Shown in pieces: positions 1 through 8,067 of a DNA stretch of 15,608 nucleotides. Below the pieces are notes generated by a model. It saw only the letters and a program-made list of their open reading frames with translations, was not told where the DNA came from and made no database searches. The stretch covers positions 1 through 15,608 of the forward strand of contig DGIE01000050.1 in NCBI GenBank assembly GCA_002393025.1, given 5' to 3'. The stretch comes from Holosporaceae bacterium UBA3830 (GTDB lineage: Bacteria; Pseudomonadota; Alphaproteobacteria; UBA3830). Each line of letters opens with the position of its first letter. Position 1 is the stretch's first letter. The translations under genes were made by a program, and so were the position numbers.

Positions 1-9
1 AATAAAAAA

Positions 10-24
10 TTAACAAATTGTTAA
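10..24. promoter_or_regulatory. AT-rich palindrome, possible weak terminator or operator
   Basis: The sequence TTAACAAATTGTTAA is a 15-base palindrome with 7-base arms around a single A. It is flanked by A5 on the left and, after one C, by T5 on the right. That layout fits either a weak bidirectional terminator for a gene left of the window or a protein-binding site. The stem is almost all A-T, so terminator strength would be low. The rest of 1-184 is AT-rich spacer in which I see no gene. It presumably holds the promoter of the gene at 185, but I could not find a convincing -35/-10 pair. Confidence 0.25.
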
Positions 25-184
25 CTTTTTCTTTTGTTAGGAGAATCGCTATAGTTTCTAATCTATTTATCAACAAGCGCATTAAAATGTCCAAAAATAA
101 TTTACAAATAAATCTGCTAATATTAACTATTAATTAACTGATTTTTTCTAAAATGAAAATATAATTATAGGAATAGGAGAAAAA

Positions 185-1198
185 ATGAACTTTAAGACTT
201 TTTGTGCATGCCTTGCTTTGGTAATGTATGCAGGAACCGTAACGGCGGGAGGAGTAATTTCAAAAGGAACTCGTCCTTCGCAAAACGTATCAAACTCAGG
301 AAAAGCAAAATACAAAACCCTGCTCGATGAAGTATCAGATGAAGAATCTGATCATGAAGAAATCGACTCCGATAAAACAGAAAAAGTTTCTCGCTGGAAA
401 AATCTTGAGAAAAGAACTGGTGTAGACATAACCAATCATTCTTCAAATAAGAAACCTTCTTTCGGACATAATGAAAAAAGAAAACTATCAGATGAAACAG
501 AAGAAACAGATGTTGCTCAAAAAAATAAAAGAGCTCGTCTCTCCAATGAATTTCATAATAAACACAAAAAACAACGATCCAATGCTTCATCAGCTTATGA
601 TTTACCAACTGAACCTGTTGGAACTAAAAATTTTATTCCTCCATCGGCACCAACAGAAGATTCGATAGATGATCTTCCTCCGCCACCATATGATTCAACT
701 CCGGAAGAAAATCCACCGGCATATGGATCTTGGTTAACAGAAGACACAGATTCATCGTCTGATATCTCTGATACAGGGGATAGTAATGTTGAAATAGAAC
801 CTAACTCTTTCGCTGAACAAGTTGAAAAATTAACTGGTCTGAAATTAAAAACCACTCCAAAAAATAAAGTGAAATTTATTTCTGAAATACTGAATGTCCC
901 TGAAATAATACTGACTACAGGAGTTAAAGACGATGATCGAGTATATTTGATGTATAAACCTTATGATACCAGACGTAAAATGAGAAATACCGAACAGGTA
1001 GAAAAAGCAAATGCTAAATGGAAAAAATATGTTAATGAACTCGAGGATATCATCCCTCACACAGAGTACAACGCGCTTACAATACACAAAGATAAGCTTT
1101 TACAAACTATGAACGACGCAGATGCTTATAAGTTTAATACATCCGAAAAAGCAAAAATCGATCGTAAACGAAAAGCTCTTGAACTATTGAGCAAATAA
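185..1198 (+). CDS. Exported low-complexity protein with PSAP, PPxY and NLS-like motifs
   Basis: I do not recognise a family for this 337-residue protein. The ATG has a good ribosome site (AGGAGA at 175-180). Residues 1-21 form a Sec-type signal peptide: Lys4, a hydrophobic core, and cleavage probably after VTA. No lipobox is seen. Residues 22-210 look disordered and are very rich in D, E, S and K. Basic clusters KRK (98-100), KNKRAR (113-118) and KHKKQR (126-131) resemble a bipartite nuclear localisation signal. A proline-rich patch holds PSAP (153-156), PPPY (166-169) and PPAY (177-180). The last ~130 residues are more ordered and charged. A short motif recurs as LEKRTGV (74-80) and VEKLTGL (213-219). 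The gene is monocistronic, with its own terminator. A secreted host-interaction protein is a reasonable inference, but a surface or periplasmic disordered protein is equally compatible. Gene existence is confident; function is not. Confidence 0.85.
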   Translation: MNFKTFCACLALVMYAGTVTAGGVISKGTRPSQNVSNSGKAKYKTLLDEVSDEESDHEEIDSDKTEKVSRWKNLEKRTGVDITNHSSNKKPSFGHNEKRKLSDETEETDVAQKNKRARLSNEFHNKHKKQRSNASSAYDLPTEPVGTKNFIPPSAPTEDSIDDLPPPPYDSTPEENPPAYGSWLTEDTDSSSDISDTGDSNVEIEPNSFAEQVEKLTGLKLKTTPKNKVKFISEILNVPEIILTTGVKDDDRVYLMYKPYDTRRKMRNTEQVEKANAKWKKYVNELEDIIPHTEYNALTIHKDKLLQTMNDADAYKFNTSEKAKIDRKRKALELLSK

Positions 1199-1199
1199 A

Positions 1200-1234
1200 A
1201 CTCTGAAAGGAGCCTTCTCGGCTCCTGAGTTTTT
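1200..1234. terminator. Intrinsic terminator between convergent genes
   Basis: GGAGCC (1209-1214) pairs with GGCTCC (1220-1225) around a 5-base loop, with A1208-T1226 extending the stem. ACTC (1200-1203) can also pair with GAGT (1227-1230). A T5 run (1230-1234) follows on the plus strand. On the minus strand the hairpin is followed by a T-rich stretch, so it can also serve the efflux operon that ends at 1256. Confidence 0.75.
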
Positions 1235-1255
1235 ATAAAAACTGACAAATAATTA

Positions 1256-2659
1256 TTACTTCCTAACCCAACCGCCTCCGAGCGCTTTGCACAGATCAAC
1301 AACAGCATTCAGCTGATCTTGCAGCGCGGTGGTGAGATCCATTTCGCAGGCAAGCAATCCTCTTTCGACATCCAGCAAGTCAATCAGACCAATCAATCCA
1401 GCGTTCTTTTGCTTTTTGGCGATATCATAGCTTCGTTTCAAAGCATTTACCTGGCGAGTTCTAGAGCGGACAATTTCTCGACTCTTGCGGTTGGAAACCA
1501 AAGCGTCCAGAGTCTCTTTGAAAGCGATCTGAACCGTCTTCTCGTAGGAAGCCAAAGCCGCACGGTAATTTGCTTGAGCTGCATCACTCATAGACGACAA
1601 CTTTCCGCCGGTAAATATCGGCAGATTGATCCCTCCGCTGAAATTCCACATATCGCTTCCCGGAGTGAACAGCTTGCCCAAGGTTTTGCTTTCAACCCCT
1701 AGCGCTCCTGTCAAAGAAATGGAAGGAAAGAAAGCAGCCCTCGCCTCTCCTATTTTCGCATTTGCCGCAATCAACATGCCTTCCGCCTGCAACAAATCTG
1801 GACGGCGATTCAAAATATCAGACGGAATCCCCTTCGGAACCCTGTTCGGAATCTTCAGTCGCTCAATCGCCTTGTCAGGAGAAGTTTTTCGCTCCATAAA
1901 CAATCTTGGACTGCATCCTAACAGGACGCTCATTGAAGTTTCCGCCTTTGCCAACGCCTCTTCTAAGCTAAGCACTGTCGTCTTAACCGATGCCATTTCG
2001 GATTCAATACGCAAATAATCCAGCTCGGTACAATATCCGCTCTTAAATCTGTTTTTATATACATTGTAAGTCTGCTTACGAGTGGACAAAGTTCTGCGGG
2101 CAATCGCCAACTTTGCATCCAAAGCACGAATCAGAAAATAATTTTTCGCCACCTGAGATGTAATAGTCAGAAGCACAGCATCTTTCGCTGCTCGAGTCGC
2201 TAACAGCTGAGCTCTCGCCGCTTCGTTCGCTCTCCGATACTTACCGAAGAAATCCAGCTCGTAGGACATCCCGACGGCGCCAAGATAATCCGTGGAATTT
2301 CTCTTTGTCGTCATTCCCGGCACGTAATTCTTTCCTTTTGCCGAAATGTAAGCCTTAGATCCTTCGCCCGAAGCCACTATCTGTGGCAACAAATCTCCCT
2401 GAGCAATTCCCGCTGCCGCTTTTGCCGCATCAATATTCGCAATGGCGATTTTCAAATCCGCATTGTGCTTCAGCGCCTGTTCTTCCAGCTGATTCAGGGT
2501 CTTAACACCGAAAATACTCCACCACTGCTGATTTTTGAAAATGGACATCTCCTCACGGTCACTGAGTTTCGGCATATCCAAAGTAGGTTGCTCATAATCG
2601 GGACCTACCTCGCATCCCGCCAGCATCACTGTCGAAATAGTTAATAATAATTTACGCAT
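1256..2659 (-). CDS. Outer-membrane efflux lipoprotein, NodT/OprM (TolC-like) family
   Basis: This is the 467-residue outer-membrane channel of a tripartite RND efflux pump. The N-terminus is a lipoprotein signal with lipobox LAGC, giving acylated Cys16, followed by the family-typical VGPDYEQP. The hallmark second-half motif RRPDLL...ARAAFFPSISLTG is present, and long helical stretches match the periplasmic coiled-coil barrel. Length is normal for OprM/CmeC-type proteins. I placed the start at ATG 2659 because a purine-rich GAGGAGGAAGG precedes it and the lipoprotein signal begins there; an upstream in-frame start at 2680 would add seven charged residues. The start overlaps the end of the pump gene by 8 nt, so it is probably translationally coupled. 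It is the last gene of the operon and ends at the shared terminator near 1209-1225. Confidence 0.93.
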   Translation of the reverse strand: MRKLLLTISTVMLAGCEVGPDYEQPTLDMPKLSDREEMSIFKNQQWWSIFGVKTLNQLEEQALKHNADLKIAIANIDAAKAAAGIAQGDLLPQIVASGEGSKAYISAKGKNYVPGMTTKRNSTDYLGAVGMSYELDFFGKYRRANEAARAQLLATRAAKDAVLLTITSQVAKNYFLIRALDAKLAIARRTLSTRKQTYNVYKNRFKSGYCTELDYLRIESEMASVKTTVLSLEEALAKAETSMSVLLGCSPRLFMERKTSPDKAIERLKIPNRVPKGIPSDILNRRPDLLQAEGMLIAANAKIGEARAAFFPSISLTGALGVESKTLGKLFTPGSDMWNFSGGINLPIFTGGKLSSMSDAAQANYRAALASYEKTVQIAFKETLDALVSNRKSREIVRSRTRQVNALKRSYDIAKKQKNAGLIGLIDLLDVERGLLACEMDLTTALQDQLNAVVDLCKALGGGWVRK

Positions 2660-5600
2660 TTTTCCTTCCTCCTCTAACACGCTCGCTCATTTTAGTAACC
2701 AAAACGAAAAACAGAGGAACAAACAGCGGCGCCAAAATAGTCGCTCCCAACATTCCTCCAATAACACTTGTTCCGATAGCATGACGGCTTGCACTTCCCG
2801 CTCCGCTGCTGATCGCTAACGGAACACATCCCAAAATAAATGCAAACGAAGTCATAACAATTGGCCTAAACCTCAATCTTGCGGCCTTTATCGCAGAATC
2901 AACCAAATTCATTCCTTGCTTTTTGAACATGACCGCAAACTCGACGATCAAAATCGCGTTCTTTGCAGACAATCCGACCAAAGTAATCAGTGCAACCTGG
3001 AAATATATGTCATTGCTGAGACTTCGCAGATACACAGCTGCAATAGCTCCGAACATTGCAAAAGGAACCGCAAGCAAAACCGAAATCGGCAAAGTCCATC
3101 TTTCGTAGAGTGCCGCCAAAATTAGGAACACAACAACAATTCCCAACATCAACGCATCATATGATGAACCTCCGTTTTCCTTCTCCTGATAAGCCGATCC
3201 TGTCCAAGAGAAGGAGTATTCAGAACCACCGACTTCACGAGCGACTTCTTCCATCGCCTGAATCGCCTGCCCCGAAGAATATCCCGGAGCAGGTGTTGCT
3301 ATAATTTTTGCAGCAAAGAACATATTGTAACGCTCAATCATCGTCGGACCGACAGTCGGAATGAATTTTACAAACGCCGACAACGGAATCATCGCTCCTG
3401 TATGAGATTTTACATAAGCATCGTTTAACTGATCAGGATAAGCGCGGTACTTGTCTTCCGCTTGGACCATAACTCTGAATCCACGCCCTGCTTTCGAGAA
3501 ATCGTTTACATAAAATGTATTGAAGGTCGTCCCAATCGTTGTATATATGTCAGCAATTGAAACTCCCAACGACAACGCTTTCAACTCATCAACTACCATC
3601 TTCAGTTGCGGAGTACTCGCATTGAAAGTCGTCTGAACCTGTGTTAACTCAGGGCGTTTGGACGCCACCGCAACAAACTCCCTCGCTTTTTCCTCCAAAG
3701 CCTTGCTGTCGGTATCTCCGACCTTCTGCAGATATCCTTCGATACCTCCGGTCATACTCAAACCTACAATTGCAGGCAATCCAAAGGCAAAGACAGATCC
3801 GCCTCTTACCACCTGATACCCCATACCCATTACTTTCTTGGTAGTAGCAGACACAGATTGATCTGCGTTCGGTCTAACACTCCAGTCCTTCATCATGGTG
3901 AATAAAGTTCCTCCGCTCGTAGAAGCAGAGCTACTCAAAATATCATACCCCGCAGCGTATAAACAATCTTTAACATTTGGATCTGAAGCAATCGCCTTCG
4001 CAACTTTTCGAGCAGACGCTTCTGTCGTTTTAATTGTGGAAGCCGGATCCATGATAAGCGCGGTTAAGAAAGTTCCCTGGTCTTCATCAGGAACCAATCC
4101 TCCGGGAGTCAACTTAAACATCAGCACCGTTGCCGCAAGGACCGAAGCAATTGTCAGACAAGATGTCTTCACATGCCTCGTAAAAAATGAAACAACGGAT
4201 ACATATTTTTCGGTAAGACGCGCGAAGGCATTATCGAACCAAGTGAAAAATCTATTTTCTTTAAATTTTAAAACTTTTGCACCCTTTGCTTCTTTTCTGT
4301 CGCCCTCCAAAAAAATGACACACAGAGCTGGAGTCAAAGTCAAAGCACAAACACCTGAAATGACAACGGAAACAGCAATCGTGATCGCAAACTGCTTGTA
4401 CATAGTCCCTGCCAGTCCTCCCATGAATCCGACAGGAACGAAAACCGCACACAGGACCAAAACGATCGCAATAAGGGCGCCCGTCACCTCATCCATAGCC
4501 TTGATTGTCGCATCTCTGACCGACAAACCTTCCGTCGTCATGATACGCTCAACATTTTCGATAACAACAATAGCGTCATCGACAACAATACCAATCGCCA
4601 ACACCAGTCCGAATAAAGTCAGAGTATTTATGGAGAATCCCGCTATAATCATTCCAGCAAAAGCTCCGATAATAGAAACAGGGACGGCCAAGCATGGAAT
4701 CAAAGTTGCTCTGAATTTCTTCAAAAACACGAAAATAACAAGAACAACCAACAAAATAGCCTCGAACAACGTGTGCGACACCTCCGAGATCGAATTCTCT
4801 ACGAATCCCGTCGTGTCGATAATTGTTTTATATGTGATGCCTTCAGGAAAACTCTTTTTCAGTTCTTCCATTTTCTTCGCGATTCTTTCGGCTGTAGCTA
4901 AAGCGTTTGCTCCTGGCGCCAAAGAAATCATAATTGGAGTCGCATCAAATCCATCGATGGTCTTCGCTATCATGTCGTAACTTTGAGACCCCAACTCAAT
5001 TTTTGCGATATCCTTCAGACGCAAAGTCCTTCCGTCAGGAAAAGCTCGGATAATGATATCCTCAAATTGCTTCTCTGTGGTGTATCTTCCTTCCGCCGTG
5101 ATCAAATAGTTTCGATCAACTTTCAGAGACATTGGCTCTTTCCCGACAGCTCCCGCCGCTTTTTGAGAATTTTGAGCCTGAATTGCCGCCACAACTTCAG
5201 AAGCACTTAAATTCAGCTTCGATAACTTGTCGGGCTGCAGCCAAATTCTCATACAATAGCTATTCCCTGCCATCGCGTTAGCTTCACCAACACCTTCGAT
5301 TCTCTTCAGCTCGTCCACGACATTTAACAAAACATAATTTCCGACATAAATATCATCGTATCTGCCGTTGTTACAGTAGAAAGCCATAACTTGCAGGATT
5401 GATGGGCTTCTTTTCAGAACTGTAACACCATACTTTTTACACTCCTCCGGAAGAGTCGTCGTCGCCTGCTGAACTCGGTTGTTGACGTTAACCATCGCCA
5501 TATCAGGATCCGTTCCGACCTTGAAATATACATTAATGTTCGACTCACCATTGTTTCCCGAAGAAGTCGAATTCATATAGATCATACCGTCGACACCGTT

Positions 5601-5810
5601 GATCTTATCTTCAATCGGAGCAACAACTGTTTCCGCCTGAGTCTCCGCACTTGCTCCAGGATACATCGCTCTTACCATAATCGTAGGAGGAGTTAAGTTT
5701 GGATACTGCTCCACAGGCAGATTGTCCATGGAAACCAAACCTGCCAAAACTATTATCAGAGAGACAACCGTCGCGAAAATCGGACGATCAATGAAAAAAC
5801 GCGATATCAT
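2652..5810 (-). CDS. RND multidrug efflux pump, HAE1 family (AcrB/MexB-like)
   Basis: This 1052-residue inner-membrane proton/drug antiporter has the full length expected of AcrB homologues. The N-terminus MISRFFIDRPIFA is characteristic. Proton-relay residues are visible: the Asp pair D411-D412 in GIVVDDAIVVIENVER (TM4), K950 in LSAKNAILIVEFA (TM10), and the basic RLRFRP segment near 979-983 ahead of TM11. Large periplasmic loops (about 30-340 and 565-885) provide the porter and docking domains. The ATG at 5810 has a strong GGAGGT site and lies one base after the adaptor stop codon. A start at 5840 is rejected because it would sit inside the adaptor gene. Substrates cannot be read from sequence. 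No lesion is seen, so the pump is probably functional. With the flanking genes it spans both membranes. Confidence 0.96.
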   Translation of the reverse strand: MISRFFIDRPIFATVVSLIIVLAGLVSMDNLPVEQYPNLTPPTIMVRAMYPGASAETQAETVVAPIEDKINGVDGMIYMNSTSSGNNGESNINVYFKVGTDPDMAMVNVNNRVQQATTTLPEECKKYGVTVLKRSPSILQVMAFYCNNGRYDDIYVGNYVLLNVVDELKRIEGVGEANAMAGNSYCMRIWLQPDKLSKLNLSASEVVAAIQAQNSQKAAGAVGKEPMSLKVDRNYLITAEGRYTTEKQFEDIIIRAFPDGRTLRLKDIAKIELGSQSYDMIAKTIDGFDATPIMISLAPGANALATAERIAKKMEELKKSFPEGITYKTIIDTTGFVENSISEVSHTLFEAILLVVLVIFVFLKKFRATLIPCLAVPVSIIGAFAGMIIAGFSINTLTLFGLVLAIGIVVDDAIVVIENVERIMTTEGLSVRDATIKAMDEVTGALIAIVLVLCAVFVPVGFMGGLAGTMYKQFAITIAVSVVISGVCALTLTPALCVIFLEGDRKEAKGAKVLKFKENRFFTWFDNAFARLTEKYVSVVSFFTRHVKTSCLTIASVLAATVLMFKLTPGGLVPDEDQGTFLTALIMDPASTIKTTEASARKVAKAIASDPNVKDCLYAAGYDILSSSASTSGGTLFTMMKDWSVRPNADQSVSATTKKVMGMGYQVVRGGSVFAFGLPAIVGLSMTGGIEGYLQKVGDTDSKALEEKAREFVAVASKRPELTQVQTTFNASTPQLKMVVDELKALSLGVSIADIYTTIGTTFNTFYVNDFSKAGRGFRVMVQAEDKYRAYPDQLNDAYVKSHTGAMIPLSAFVKFIPTVGPTMIERYNMFFAAKIIATPAPGYSSGQAIQAMEEVAREVGGSEYSFSWTGSAYQEKENGGSSYDALMLGIVVVFLILAALYERWTLPISVLLAVPFAMFGAIAAVYLRSLSNDIYFQVALITLVGLSAKNAILIVEFAVMFKKQGMNLVDSAIKAARLRFRPIVMTSFAFILGCVPLAISSGAGSASRHAIGTSVIGGMLGATILAPLFVPLFFVLVTKMSERVRGGRKNA

Positions 5811-5811
5811 T

Positions 5812-6966
5812 TCAGACCTCCGTTGGCTGCGATTCGGCACCGGACTCGTTAAATATCGGAGTAACTGGCTGCCCTGGACGCGCCTTTATAATTCCTTCAA
5901 AAACAACAGATTCGTTTTCCTTTAACCCATCGCTGACGACTGCTTTATTGCCAATTACTTCAGCTTTCACAGGACGCACTTCAACTGTCTTGTCCTCTTT
6001 CACAACGTAAACCATAAATCCAGCCTGAGTAGAGATCAAGGCAGTAGCTGGAACCACGAGTGCATCTTTATACTCATGTCCGAGAACACGAACTCTCACA
6101 AATTGTCCAGGCAAAAGCATCTTTTGAGCGGCATTACTCGGAATTTCCGCCTTTACGGAAATACTGGAAGTCTGATTATCCTCACTGCTATCCATGAAAA
6201 TGATCTTACCCTCATGCGGATAAACACTTCCGTCAGACATAATCACTTGAACCTTCACTTCATCCATTTTCGCCAGATGAACCTTTCCGCTGTGAAAACT
6301 CTTTGCGATGTCTGCCCAAGTTGACCCTGAAATTGAAAAATTCGCGTGCAACGGACAAATCTGTACCATTGAAGTCAACAAGCTGCTCTCGCCATTCGGA
6401 GAAATCAAATTTCCGACAGATTGTTCCTCTTTTCGAACGATTCCCGAAATCGGCGCCTTAACTTCAGTGTATCCCAGATTTATTTCCGCTTCATGCAGAG
6501 CTCCTTCCGCCACTTTCATGTTCGCCTGAGCCCTCTCATAAGCCGACAGCGAATCATCATATTCTTTCTGACTTACAGCCTTCGATTTATGTAACTTTTT
6601 CATCCTTTCATAGTCACGAGTAGTGCGTCTCAATTCTGACTCCGCTTGAGCCAAACTTCCTTGAGCCCTGGTCAATGCCGCACGATAAGGAGCTTCATCA
6701 ATCTCAAACAATTTTGCTCCTTGATGAACAAACTCGCCTTCCTTATAATTCCTGGATTTCAATATTCCGCCGACCTGAGCCCTGACCTGTATCTCTAAAG
6801 ACCCCGTGATCTTCGCCGGTACCTCTATATTCAAAGGAATATTCTGTCTCGTTACCTTCGATACCCCGACAACAGGAGCAGCCATCTGAACAGGCTTCTT
6901 TTCCTCACATCCGCCCAAAAGCAAAAGAACTGCTACTGAACCAAGCAACAACTTATTCTCTTTCAT
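5812..6966 (-). CDS. RND efflux periplasmic adaptor (membrane fusion) lipoprotein, AcrA-like
   Basis: This 384-residue HlyD/AcrA-family adaptor links the inner-membrane pump to the outer-membrane channel. The signal peptide ends in lipobox LGGC (Cys20), so it is anchored as a lipoprotein. In order, it has a beta strand (about 31-60), a split lipoyl half-motif (QVRAQVGGILKSRNYKEGE, about 60-80), and a coiled-coil hairpin rich in A, E, K and R (about 95-160). The second lipoyl half follows (TEVKAPISGIVRKEEQSVGN), then the beta-barrel and membrane-proximal domains. Length is typical. It is the first gene of the operon. The ATG is preceded by GGAGAG at a somewhat long spacing. No TetR/MarR-type regulator gene lies next to it, so any specific control must act from elsewhere. 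Confidence 0.95.
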   Translation of the reverse strand: MKENKLLLGSVAVLLLLGGCEEKKPVQMAAPVVGVSKVTRQNIPLNIEVPAKITGSLEIQVRAQVGGILKSRNYKEGEFVHQGAKLFEIDEAPYRAALTRAQGSLAQAESELRRTTRDYERMKKLHKSKAVSQKEYDDSLSAYERAQANMKVAEGALHEAEINLGYTEVKAPISGIVRKEEQSVGNLISPNGESSLLTSMVQICPLHANFSISGSTWADIAKSFHSGKVHLAKMDEVKVQVIMSDGSVYPHEGKIIFMDSSEDNQTSSISVKAEIPSNAAQKMLLPGQFVRVRVLGHEYKDALVVPATALISTQAGFMVYVVKEDKTVEVRPVKAEVIGNKAVVSDGLKENESVVFEGIIKARPGQPVTPIFNESGAESQPTEV

Positions 6967-7155
6967 CGATTTTTACTCTCCAAAACACCATAATAAATGA
7001 GTAATTTTCTCGTAATACATTTCAAAAGTCAATTAAGAATTAGTTAACATCATCATTCAAGGCAAAAGTTGTGATTTTTTTCGATTAATTTACGCTTTTT
7101 TAACCTTTTCTTGAGACAATGGTTTCAGAGTGAGTTATTATGGGGAGAGGATTTA
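6967..7155. promoter_or_regulatory. Divergent promoter region, efflux operon / TadE-like gene
   Basis: This AT-rich spacer separates two divergent genes, so promoters for both should lie here. On the minus strand a TTGACT hexamer (complement of 7027-7032) could be a -35 box for the efflux operon, but no good -10 sits 16-18 bases downstream of it. A GTTAAC palindrome occurs near 7043-7048. On the plus strand GGAGAGG at 7144-7150 is a clear ribosome site that decides the GTG start of the next gene. I see no RNA gene or additional coding sequence. Confidence 0.35.
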
Positions 7156-7977
7156 GTGAATTTTATCAAAAAATTCCGTCAAGAAGTTCTCGGAGGCTAT
7201 GTTTTGAAGTACTCCCTAGCAAAGGCTAGAAAATCAAAAGAATCTTCGCAAGAAAAGGAAAATTACAATCTTCTCGATTCGCATGGAGCAATTCTCATTG
7301 AGTTTGCAATCTGCATGCCAATTTTGATTATTTTGCTGTTCTATATCAATGACTTGATAAGAATTAAGAGATATTATTCTCAAACTGAGTTCGTCGGCCA
7401 ACAAATGGCAAACATTTTGCAGAATATGGCTAAAAAAAAAGCCGCTACAGGATCAACTATTTCATTTGATGATTTATGTAACGCTGGATCTCTAGCTTAT
7501 CTGACAATATATCCGGGAACGACAATGTATAGTACTGTTCAAGGTGCTTATCGACATGGGCTCATCCATTGTCCATTTTTTGTCACTTACTATGTGGAAG
7601 GCTTGTCGGGAGAAAAAGCTAAATGCAAATGGGGAAAGGCTATCACAAGCACAACAAATCAAACTCCGCCCTGGGTTAACTATCGGGACATAACAAGTAC
7701 TCAAGGATGGAGCACCATAACATATAATGCAAATGAAGTTAACGCATCATCCATCTACCCTACACTCAAAATAGAGGAAGGCAAATCAAAGATCATATTG
7801 GAATCCACATTGTATTGGGGATCTGCCATGTACGATGTGGATGGGAGAAGAGCGTCAAACAATCGCGAAGTCTTCAGATGCCGTTTGGTTAATCCTAAGC
7901 ATTTTAAAAGTTTATACTTTCACTCTGTGATTATCTTCTCCCCTAATGCGGGATTTCCTGAAGTTAGACCTGATTAA
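7156..7977 (+). CDS. TadE-like prepilin (paralogue 1)
   Basis: This 273-residue protein has a basic leader of 44 residues, then a prepilin-like site: Gly44 followed by AILIEF, placing Glu at +5 as in type IV/Flp prepilins. A hydrophobic helix (about 45-64) and an amphipathic stretch (RIKRYYSQTEFVGQQMANILQN) follow, matching the TadE-like N-terminus. The C-terminal ~180 residues form an exported domain with two cysteines (HCPF and KCKW contexts) conserved in the second paralogue at 12345-13160. I chose GTG 7156 because GGAGAGG lies 5 bases upstream. A TTG at 7111 would add 15 residues without a good site. TadE proteins are minor pseudopilins of Tad secretion/pilus systems, but no other tad gene is in this window. 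A nine-A tract at 7432-7440 lies in the coding region. Assembly partner and role are unknown. Confidence 0.8.
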   Translation: MNFIKKFRQEVLGGYVLKYSLAKARKSKESSQEKENYNLLDSHGAILIEFAICMPILIILLFYINDLIRIKRYYSQTEFVGQQMANILQNMAKKKAATGSTISFDDLCNAGSLAYLTIYPGTTMYSTVQGAYRHGLIHCPFFVTYYVEGLSGEKAKCKWGKAITSTTNQTPPWVNYRDITSTQGWSTITYNANEVNASSIYPTLKIEEGKSKIILESTLYWGSAMYDVDGRRASNNREVFRCRLVNPKHFKSLYFHSVIIFSPNAGFPEVRPD

Positions 7978-8067
7978 ATACAAAACTTTTAAATCCCCGC
8001 CTTCCCCCTTTATTTCCTCATTGATCCATAATATCCTTATTAGCAAGAGTTAATGAGAGTATTTACC

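Noticed and set aside
192..608. A 138-codon minus-strand frame opposite the exported protein
   Set aside because: The product is Leu/Phe-rich because it mirrors A-rich codons. The plus strand has a proper ribosome site, signal peptide and terminator.
3895..4980. A 361-codon open frame on the plus strand opposite the RND pump gene
   Set aside because: It is the complement of a well-conserved AcrB-type sequence whose motifs are continuous on the minus strand. The plus-strand product has biased composition and no recognisable domain.
5811..5840. ATG at 5840 as the pump start
   Set aside because: It lies inside the adaptor gene and adds residues before the canonical MISRFFIDRP; ATG 5810 has a strong GGAGGT site.
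7111..7155. TTG at 7111 as the start of TadE paralogue 1
   Set aside because: No ribosome site precedes it, while GTG 7156 has GGAGAGG five bases upstream and gives an N-terminus resembling paralogue 2.
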